From the NCBI GenBank assembly GCA_937915735.1, contig CALGGS010000212.1:1-5060 (forward strand): a stretch of 5,060 bases of DNA, given 5' to 3'. The notes beneath the pieces are model-generated. The model worked only from the letters and a program-made list of their open reading frames with translations. It made no database searches and was not told the DNA's origin. This stretch comes from an uncultured Treponema sp. Lineage in GTDB: Bacteria; Spirochaetota; Spirochaetia; Treponematales; Treponemataceae. Each line of letters begins with the position of its first letter. Within the stretch, counting starts at the first letter, position 1. This document shows positions 1-3,427 of the stretch, piece by piece. The position numbers were made by a program, and so were the translations under genes.

Positions 1-52
1 GAGCATCGGTCTCCAAAACCGAGTGTCGCGGGTTCGAGTCCTGCCGGGCCTG
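1..52 (+). tRNA. tRNA-Trp (anticodon CCA), 3' part; 5' end outside window
   Basis: This is the 3' two-thirds of a tryptophan tRNA. Bases 1-4 (GAGC) are the 3' strand of the D stem. The anticodon stem pairs 6-10 with 18-22 around the 7-nt loop CTCCAAA, placing anticodon CCA at 13-15. A 5-nt variable loop (23-27) follows. The T stem pairs 28-32 with 40-44, with one G-U pair, around the loop TTCGAGT. Bases 45-51 are the 3' strand of the acceptor stem and G52 is the discriminator, as expected for bacterial tRNA-Trp. The gene does not encode CCA, because the next bases are ATAA, so CCA must be added by nucleotidyltransferase. The 5' acceptor strand and most of the D arm lie upstream of the window. 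Confidence 0.96.
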
Positions 53-65
53 ATAATTTTAAGAC

Positions 66-97
66 AAGGACTTTCGTGCAAAGTCTTTTCTTTTTTT
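66..97 (+). terminator. Terminator-like hairpin with U-tract between tRNA-Trp and secE
   Basis: Bases 66-74 (AAGGACTTT) pair with 80-88 (AAAGTCTTT) to give a 9-bp stem with one G-U pair and the 5-nt loop CGTGC. The stem is followed by TC and then seven T (91-97). This is the form of an intrinsic terminator, and it would end or reduce transcription after tRNA-Trp. It sits only 13 nt before the secE start codon, so downstream genes must rely on read-through or on a promoter I cannot identify here. It could also protect or define the 3' trailer of the tRNA. The structure is clear; its function is inferred. Confidence 0.7.
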
Positions 98-110
98 ATT
101 GAGGATTATT

Positions 111-296
111 ATGGCAAAAGTTTTCGGATTTTTTAAAGAATGCGGTGTGGAACTTAGAAAAGTTACTTGGCCAACACGAGATGATGTTATTTCATCTGTA
201 AAGGTTGTTCTTGTATCTACTATTGTTATTGCTATTATCCTTGGTGCACTTGATTTCTTGTTCAGTGCTGGTATGAGTCTTGTTTTTGGTGCATAG
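111..296 (+). CDS. secE: Preprotein translocase subunit SecE
   Basis: SecE is the small essential subunit that clamps SecY in the SecYEG channel of the inner membrane. The product is 61 residues, the short single-span type common outside the enterobacteria (E. coli SecE has three spans). An amphipathic N-terminal part carries the family motif ELRKVTWPTR at about residues 14-23. It is followed by one hydrophobic segment at about 31-52 that is rich in Val, Ile and Leu. I chose ATG at 111 because GAGG (101-104) lies 6 nt before it. A TTG at 99 in the same frame has no ribosome binding site and lies in the terminator U-tract. The stop is TAG. The order secE-nusG is nearly universal in bacteria. 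Confidence 0.95.
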   Translation: MAKVFGFFKECGVELRKVTWPTRDDVISSVKVVLVSTIVIAIILGALDFLFSAGMSLVFGA

Positions 297-305
297 GAGT
301 TTTGT

Positions 306-869
306 ATGGCGAAAGGCTGGTACATGGTTCAGACTTATGCAGGCTACGAAAATAAAATCGAAAAAATTCTGCACTTAAAGCTTGAAAATGGTGAACTCAA
401 TAAAGAATATGTTACCGACATTTTGGTTCCTGTTGAAGAAGTCGTAGAAATAAAAGATAACAAAAAAAAGACACGAAAAGTAAAGTTCCTTCCGAGTTAC
501 ATAATGCTGGAGTTGGATTTGCCAGATTTAGGCTGGAAGGCAACTTGTTCTGCAATCCGAAGAATTCAGGGTGTAAATGGCTTTGTTGGAACTGACCCGA
601 ATGTTCGTCCTCGCCCGATTTCTGATGATGAAGCCCGAAAAATCTTGGTTCGTTGTGGTCGAATTAAAGGCGAAAAGAATATTCGCGTTATGCAGGCTTA
701 CAATGTTGATGATCAGGTTAAGATTAATGAAGGACCCTTTGCGTCATTCTCTGGTGTTGTCGAAGAAATTTATCCAGATAAAAGCAAAATGCGCGTAATG
801 GTTCAGATTTTTGGCCGCGCAACACCTGTCGAAGTAGACATCACTCAGGTCGAAAAATTAGTTCAGTAA
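306..869 (+). CDS. nusG: Transcription elongation and termination factor NusG
   Basis: NusG binds the RNA polymerase clamp, suppresses pausing, and links polymerase to Rho or to the ribosome through S10. The 187-residue product has the usual two domains. The NGN domain covers about 1-120, opening with WYMVQTYAGYENK and including FLPSYIMLEL and the segment near 85-95 that ends NGFVG. The KOW domain covers about 131-187, with VKINEGPFASFSGVVEE and IFGRATPVEV. The phenylalanine of IFGRATPVE (F169) corresponds to the E. coli residue used for S10 and Rho contact. Length and motifs match E. coli NusG (181 aa), with no insertion. The Shine-Dalgarno sequence AGGAG (295-299) overlaps the secE stop and lies 6 nt before ATG, so the two genes are very likely co-transcribed and translationally coupled. 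Confidence 0.97.
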   Translation: MAKGWYMVQTYAGYENKIEKILHLKLENGELNKEYVTDILVPVEEVVEIKDNKKKTRKVKFLPSYIMLELDLPDLGWKATCSAIRRIQGVNGFVGTDPNVRPRPISDDEARKILVRCGRIKGEKNIRVMQAYNVDDQVKINEGPFASFSGVVEEIYPDKSKMRVMVQIFGRATPVEVDITQVEKLVQ

Positions 870-872
870 AAA

Positions 873-900
873 TGTCACTTCGAGCGTAGTCGGAAAATCT
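873..900. repeat. Possible fragment of a dispersed intergenic repeat
   Basis: The bases after the nusG stop include ACTTCGAGCGTAGTCGGA (877-894). From memory, this resembles short intergenic elements of the type TGTCATTTCGAGCG-AGTCGAGAAATC that recur in many bacterial genomes. A weakly similar string, ACTTCG-TAGCTG-TCGGA, occurs at 2680-2696 in the rplJ-rplL spacer. Only these two copies can be seen in the window, so the call is tentative. Confidence 0.3.
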
Positions 901-942
901 ACTTTTTAGATGTTTTTGCTGTGCTTAATCTGACAGATTTTT
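894..942 (+). terminator. Two weak terminator-like hairpins in tandem after nusG
   Basis: ATCTA (897-901) pairs with TAGAT (907-911) around CTTTT and is followed by G and five T. Then AATCT (927-931) pairs with AGATT (935-939) around GAC and is followed by TTT. The stems are only 5 bp and A-T rich, so each would be a weak terminator. AAAATCT (894-900) can instead pair with AGATTTT (935-941), and the two inner arms can then pair with each other, so two exclusive folds are possible. This suggests partial termination or attenuation between nusG and the ribosomal protein genes. The pairing is visible; the function is inferred. Confidence 0.35.
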
Positions 943-947
943 ATAAA

Positions 948-1013
948 TTGGGAGGAATGGAAGTCCGTTGGACCGCTTCATTCCGCTAGAAAGTCGTTTG
1001 GCTTTCATACCAA
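948..1013 (+). promoter_or_regulatory. Structured rplK leader, candidate L1 autoregulatory binding site
   Basis: The leader can fold into a three-way junction just before the rplK ribosome binding site. The closing stem is TTGG (948-951) with CCAA (1010-1013). Arm two is GGAATG (954-959) with CATTCC (979-984), extended inward by AA/TT and GTCC/GGAC. Arm three is GAAAGTC (989-995) with GGCTTTC (1000-1006) around GTTT. The junction strands GGGAG and ATACC resemble the 23S rRNA L1 stalk base (E. coli GGUGGGAG ... AAAUACCACC). L1 is known to repress the L11-L1 mRNA by binding such a mimic. The fold and resemblance were assessed by eye. The three-armed shape is more complex than the simple hairpin known in E. 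coli, so another leader type is possible. Confidence 0.5.
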
Positions 1014-1028
1014 ATAAGGAGCTATAAA

Positions 1029-1463
1029 ATGGCTACAAAAAAAATCGTTGAAGTGTTCAAAATTCAGGCGCCAGCCGGAGCTGCAACTCCTGCTCCACCG
1101 ATTGGACCTGCTCTCGGACCTAAAGGCGTTTCTGCCCCACAGTTCTGTCAGCAGTTCAATGAACGAACAAAGAACATGGAAAAAGGTTTGGTTATTCCGG
1201 CTGTAATCACAGTTTATCAGGATAAATCATTCACCTTCATTCTCAAAACTCCACCAGCTGCTGTTCTTATCAAGAAAGCGCTTAAACTCGAAAAAGGTTC
1301 TGGAAACCCGCTCCGAGACAAGGTTGGTAAACTTACACAGGCTCAGCTTGAAGAAATTGCAAAAACAAAAATGCCTGATGTAAACGCAAATGACCTTGAG
1401 GCAGCTAAAAAAATCATCGCCGGAACTGCTCGTTCAATGGGCGTAGAAGTGGAGGCTAACTAA
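1029..1463 (+). CDS. rplK: 50S ribosomal protein L11
   Basis: L11 forms, with 23S rRNA helices 43-44, the GTPase-associated centre at the stalk base. It is required for RelA activation in the stringent response. The product is 144 residues (E. coli 142). The N-terminal domain (about 1-72) carries the proline-rich PAPPIGPALGPKGV at 21-34, the thiostrepton and factor contact region. The linker KTPPAA (73-78) leads to the RNA-binding C-terminal domain with the signature GTARSMGVEVE near 132-142. AAGGAG (1016-1021) lies 7 nt before ATG. The stop TAA shares its last A with the rplA start (TAATG), which implies translational coupling. It is the first gene after the structured leader at 948-1013. 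Confidence 0.98.
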   Translation: MATKKIVEVFKIQAPAGAATPAPPIGPALGPKGVSAPQFCQQFNERTKNMEKGLVIPAVITVYQDKSFTFILKTPPAAVLIKKALKLEKGSGNPLRDKVGKLTQAQLEEIAKTKMPDVNANDLEAAKKIIAGTARSMGVEVEAN

Positions 1464-2143
1464 TGAAACACGGTAAGAAATATACTGATGCGCTCAAAAA
1501 ATTTGATGCGACACAGGCTTACGATGTAGAAAAGGCTTGCCAGATTGTAAAAGATGTTCACTTCGCAAAATTTGACGAAACTGTTGAACTTCATGTTGCA
1601 TTGAAGCTTGGAAAAAGCCAGACAATGCGTGATACATTGGTTTTCCCAAATCAGTTCACTGCAGAAAAGAAAGTTCTCGTATTCTGTCCGGAAGAGAGAG
1701 CAAAAGAGGCTTTGGACGCTGGTGCCGCTTATGCAGGTGCCGCTGAGTACATCGACAAAGTAAAGGGTGGCTGGCTCGATTTCGACATCGCTGTCGCTAC
1801 TCCGGATATGATGAAAGATGTTGGTCGTCTTGGTATGGTTTTGGGTCGCAAAGGTCTTATGCCTAACCCAAAGACAGGAACAGTTACAAACGACATCGTT
1901 TCTGCTATCAACGAACTCAAAAAAGGTCGTACAGAATTCCGTGCTGACAAAACAGGTATCATCCACATCGCTGTCGGCAAAGTTTCTATGGACGCTGCAA
2001 AGGTTGCAGAGAACGCAAAAACTCTCCTTGCAGAAATCGACCGCAAAAAGCCAATCGATGCAAAGGCTGATTTCGTTCGCTCAGTTTCAGTAAGCTCTTC
2101 TATGGGTCCTGGCGTCTGGGTAAATGTTAAGGAGGAGGCATAA
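1463..2143 (+). CDS. rplA: 50S ribosomal protein L1
   Basis: L1 binds 23S rRNA helices 76-78, forms the mobile L1 stalk that helps deacylated tRNA leave the E site, and in many bacteria represses its own operon. The product is 226 residues (E. coli 234). Visible family segments are KFDETVELHVALKLGK (about 36-51), DMMKDVGRLGMVLGRKGLMP (about 115-134), NPKTGTV, KKGRTEFRADKTG (about 153-165) and SSSMGPGVWV near the end. At residues 55-63 it reads MRDTLVFPN where most L1 proteins have VRGTVxLPHG, a change I associate with treponemes. GGAGG (1451-1455) inside the rplK end lies 7 nt before ATG, and the genes overlap by 1 nt. Confidence 0.98.
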   Translation: MKHGKKYTDALKKFDATQAYDVEKACQIVKDVHFAKFDETVELHVALKLGKSQTMRDTLVFPNQFTAEKKVLVFCPEERAKEALDAGAAYAGAAEYIDKVKGGWLDFDIAVATPDMMKDVGRLGMVLGRKGLMPNPKTGTVTNDIVSAINELKKGRTEFRADKTGIIHIAVGKVSMDAAKVAENAKTLLAEIDRKKPIDAKADFVRSVSVSSSMGPGVWVNVKEEA

Positions 2144-2145
2144 TC

Positions 2146-2661
2146 ATGGCTATTTTGGCAAAAGCACTCCAGCCTGCAAAAACTCAGGCTATTGAAGAAA
2201 CAAAAAAAGTATTCTCAGAATACAATGACTTCATCTTCACAGAATATCGTGGTTTGACAGTTGAGCAGATTACTGCTCTCCGAAACAAACTCCGTGAGCA
2301 TGAGGCTCCTCTTAAAGTTGTAAAGAACAACTTTGCAAAGGTTGCTTTTGAAGAACTCAAAATCGAAAATGTTGCAGACTATCTTACTGGTCCTACTGCT
2401 GTCGTAATGGCAAAAGAAGACTCAAACGAAGCTGCAAAAGTTCTTTTTGACTTCGCTAAAGACAACGAAGCTCTTGTTATCAAGGGTGGATACATCCAGA
2501 ATGAGATTTACGATTCTGCTAAAATCGAGGCTTACTCAAAAGTACCTGGCAAAAAGCAGCTTATCGCTATGCTCATGTCTACAATCAATGGTCCTGTTCA
2601 GAAGCTCGCAGCTACTTTGCAGGCGTACGTTGATAAAAAATCAGCAGAAGGCGCTAACTAA
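2146..2661 (+). CDS. rplJ: 50S ribosomal protein L10
   Basis: L10 anchors the L7/L12 dimers to the ribosome beside L11. The product is 171 residues (E. coli 165). Family motifs are FTEYRGLTVEQI (about 31-42), APLKVVKNNFAKVAFEE (about 54-70, the RNA-binding face), and YLTGPTAVVMAKED (about 79-92). VPGKKQLIAMLMSTI (about 133-147) comes before the C-terminal helix that carries L12 dimers. A strong Shine-Dalgarno run, AAGGAGGAGG (2129-2138), lies within the rplA end, and only 2 nt separate the rplA stop from ATG. There is therefore no room for the L10 leader that precedes rplJ in Firmicutes and proteobacteria, so any L10 feedback here must act elsewhere. Confidence 0.97.
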   Translation: MAILAKALQPAKTQAIEETKKVFSEYNDFIFTEYRGLTVEQITALRNKLREHEAPLKVVKNNFAKVAFEELKIENVADYLTGPTAVVMAKEDSNEAAKVLFDFAKDNEALVIKGGYIQNEIYDSAKIEAYSKVPGKKQLIAMLMSTINGPVQKLAATLQAYVDKKSAEGAN

Positions 2662-2669
2662 TGCTGAAA

Positions 2670-2706
2670 GCCCGGTCAGACTTCGTAGCTGTCGGACTGT
2701 CCGGGC
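2670..2706 (+). promoter_or_regulatory. G+C-rich hairpin just after rplJ
   Basis: GCCCGG (2670-2675) pairs with CCGGGC (2701-2706). After a T-T mismatch, CAG (2677-2679) pairs with CTG (2697-2699). The top is a large irregular loop. It begins 9 nt after the rplJ stop. No U-tract follows, so it is not a standard terminator. It may be a processing or 3'-end stabilising structure, or part of an L10-L12 binding site. The stem is clear; its role is unknown. Confidence 0.5.
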
Positions 2707-2719
2707 GACAAATAAAACT

Positions 2720-2775
2720 GGAAACTTCGTTTCCGCTCTGTATGGAAAAACGGTTCAGTTTGTTCCGTCCGTACA
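2720..2775 (+). promoter_or_regulatory. Two further hairpins in the rplJ-rplL spacer
   Basis: GGAAAC (2720-2725) pairs with GTTTCC (2729-2734) around a TTC loop. Next, TGTATGG (2739-2745) pairs with CCGTACA (2769-2775), with one G-U pair. Stacked inside it is ACGG (2750-2753) with CCGT (2765-2768), leaving AAAA as a one-sided bulge and an 11-nt loop. The run of five T at 2781-2785 is 5 nt beyond the stem, which is too distant for a good terminator. These are mRNA structures of unknown role, plausibly linked to separate control of rplL. Confidence 0.45.
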
Positions 2776-2786
2776 AAAGATTTTTA

Positions 2787-2826
2787 GAATTGCTTAATAA
2801 AACGCAATTCAATGCCTAATTAGGAG
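2787..2826 (+). promoter_or_regulatory. Hairpin and palindrome over the rplL ribosome binding site
   Basis: GAATTGC (2787-2793) pairs perfectly with GCAATTC (2804-2810) around a 10-nt loop. Four bases later comes the perfect 10-bp palindrome CCTAATTAGG (2815-2824). Its right half supplies the start of the Shine-Dalgarno AGGAG (2822-2826), 8 nt before the rplL ATG. The palindrome is too tight to form a stable hairpin in one RNA, so it may matter more as DNA or by chance. TAGAAT (2785-2790) resembles a -10 box, but I see no good -35 at normal spacing. Confidence 0.4.
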
Positions 2827-2834
2827 AAGATAAT

Positions 2835-3212
2835 ATGGCAGCAATCACACAGGATCAGATCCTTGACGCAATCGCAAACATGACAGTTCTCGAAGCTTCA
2901 GAACTCGTTAAAGCAATGGAAGAGAAATTTGGTGTTACAGCAGCAGTTGCAGTAGCAGCAGGTCCAGCAGCAGCAGGCGGAGCAGCAGCTGAAGAGCAGA
3001 CAGAATTCACTGTTACTCTCGACAGCTTTGACGCAGCAAAGAAAATCGCTGTTATCAAACTCGTTAAAGATGCTCTCGGTCTCGGACTTGGTGAAGCTAA
3101 AACTCTCGTTGAAGGTGCTCCAAAAGTACTCAAAGAGGGCGTTTCTAAGGCTGACGCTGAAGACCTCAAAAAGAAGGTCGAAGAAGCTGGCGGAAAAGTT
3201 TCTATCAAATAA
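2835..3212 (+). CDS. rplL: 50S ribosomal protein L7/L12
   Basis: L7/L12 is the only multi-copy ribosomal protein. Its dimers on L10 recruit and activate the translational GTPases EF-Tu, EF-G and IF2. The product is 125 residues. An N-terminal dimerisation domain (about 1-33) is followed by a flexible hinge rich in Ala, Gly and Pro (about 36-53). The C-terminal factor-binding domain (about 56-125) contains KIAVIKLVKDALGLGLGEAK and ends GGKVSIK. The hinge is encoded mostly by GCA codons, giving a low-complexity GCA-rich stretch at about 2939-2992. AGGAG (2822-2826) is 8 nt before ATG. Long structured spacers on both sides suggest that its dosage is set apart from L10 upstream and RpoB downstream, consistent with the need for several copies per ribosome. 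Confidence 0.98.
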   Translation: MAAITQDQILDAIANMTVLEASELVKAMEEKFGVTAAVAVAAGPAAAGGAAAEEQTEFTVTLDSFDAAKKIAVIKLVKDALGLGLGEAKTLVEGAPKVLKEGVSKADAEDLKKKVEEAGGKVSIK

Positions 3213-3243
3213 GTCACTGTCACTTAATGTGGCATAAAAAAAT

Positions 3244-3297
3244 AAGCTTACTTGTCAGGCAAAATCTTTGTTATGGCAGGTAGGCTTTTGTTCGTTT
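3244..3297 (+). terminator. Long hairpin with U-rich tail, candidate rplL-rpoB attenuator
   Basis: AAGCTTACTTGTC (3244-3256) pairs without a gap with GGCAGGTAGGCTT (3275-3287), a 13-bp stem including several G-U pairs and extendable by one A-T pair. Inside it, CAAA (3260-3263) pairs with TTTG (3267-3270). The stem is followed by TTGTTCGTTT, a broken U-tract. This fits a leaky intrinsic terminator that lowers rpoB transcription relative to rplL. E. coli has a partial attenuator and an RNase III cleavage site in the same gap. The stem could equally be such a processing site. The structure is strong; leaky termination is inferred. Confidence 0.6.
3260..3283 (+). repeat. Imperfect direct repeat, copy 1 (rplL-rpoB spacer)
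   Basis: This copy reads CAAAATC, TTTGTTATG, GCAGGTAG in order and forms the inner hairpin and 3' arm of the candidate attenuator. It matches copy 2 at 3362-3389 apart from short insertions and a few substitutions. The shared blocks are CAAA, CTTTGT-ATG and GCAGGTAG. Confidence 0.55.
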
Positions 3298-3348
3298 AGC
3301 ATAAAATTGTTTTTTTATAGGCTTTGCTATTCTGTGCTGTCCTTACCC

Positions 3349-3365
3349 TTTGTATGTCATACAAA
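3349..3365 (+). repeat. Perfect 7-bp inverted repeat before rpoB
   Basis: TTTGTAT (3349-3355) pairs with ATACAAA (3359-3365) around GTC. It has no U-tract, so it is not a terminator. It could be a small mRNA hairpin or a protein site on DNA. Its 3' end overlaps the start of the second direct-repeat copy at 3362, so forming it would compete with that copy's own CAAA/TTTG pairing. Confidence 0.4.
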
Positions 3366-3389
3366 TTGGCTTTGTGATGTAGCAGGTAG
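3362..3389 (+). repeat. Imperfect direct repeat, copy 2 (rplL-rpoB spacer)
   Basis: This copy reads CAAATTGGC, TTTGTGATG, TA, GCAGGTAG in order. It keeps the CAAA/TTTG inner pairing of copy 1 with a different loop. Its GCAGGTAG (3382-3389) could pair with the same 5' arm (3248-3255) used by the attenuator stem. AGGCAAATC (3392-3400), just downstream, also echoes AGGCAAAATC (3257-3266). Confidence 0.55.
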
Positions 3390-3412
3390 TTAGGCAAATC
3401 CCCTTCAAAATT

Positions 3413-3427
3413 GAGGAGACATGAATG
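3413..3427 (+). promoter_or_regulatory. rpoB ribosome binding site with two overlapping ATG codons
   Basis: GAGGAG (3413-3418) precedes ATGAATG. The first ATG (3421) is only 2 nt from the site and opens a frame that stops after four codons (TAA at 3433-3435). The second ATG (3425) is 6 nt away and opens the long rpoB frame, so it is the start. Confidence 0.85.

Noticed and set aside
99..110. TTG start extending SecE by four residues
   Set aside because: It has no Shine-Dalgarno sequence and lies in the terminator U-tract, whereas GAGG is well placed for ATG at 111.
942..947. TATAAA as a -10 box for rplK
   Set aside because: No acceptable -35 lies 16-18 nt upstream, and transcription from it would start inside the leader and remove its closing stem.
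1460..1966. 168-codon open frame on the - strand opposite rplA
   Set aside because: It lies entirely antisense to a clear rplA, is Cys- and Phe-rich with no recognisable domain, and reflects the codon bias of the coding strand.
2447..2797. 116-codon frame overlapping the rplJ end and the spacer on the + strand
   Set aside because: It begins inside rplJ in another frame, has no ribosome binding site or known motif, and its tail only crosses the structured spacer.
2855..3223. 122-codon open frame on the - strand opposite rplL
   Set aside because: It is low-complexity Ala/Ser/Pro-rich sequence, the complement of the GCA-rich hinge and biased codons of rplL.
3252..3257. TTGTCA as a -35 box for rpoB
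   Set aside because: No -10-like sequence lies 16-18 nt downstream, and the bases are part of the long hairpin stem.
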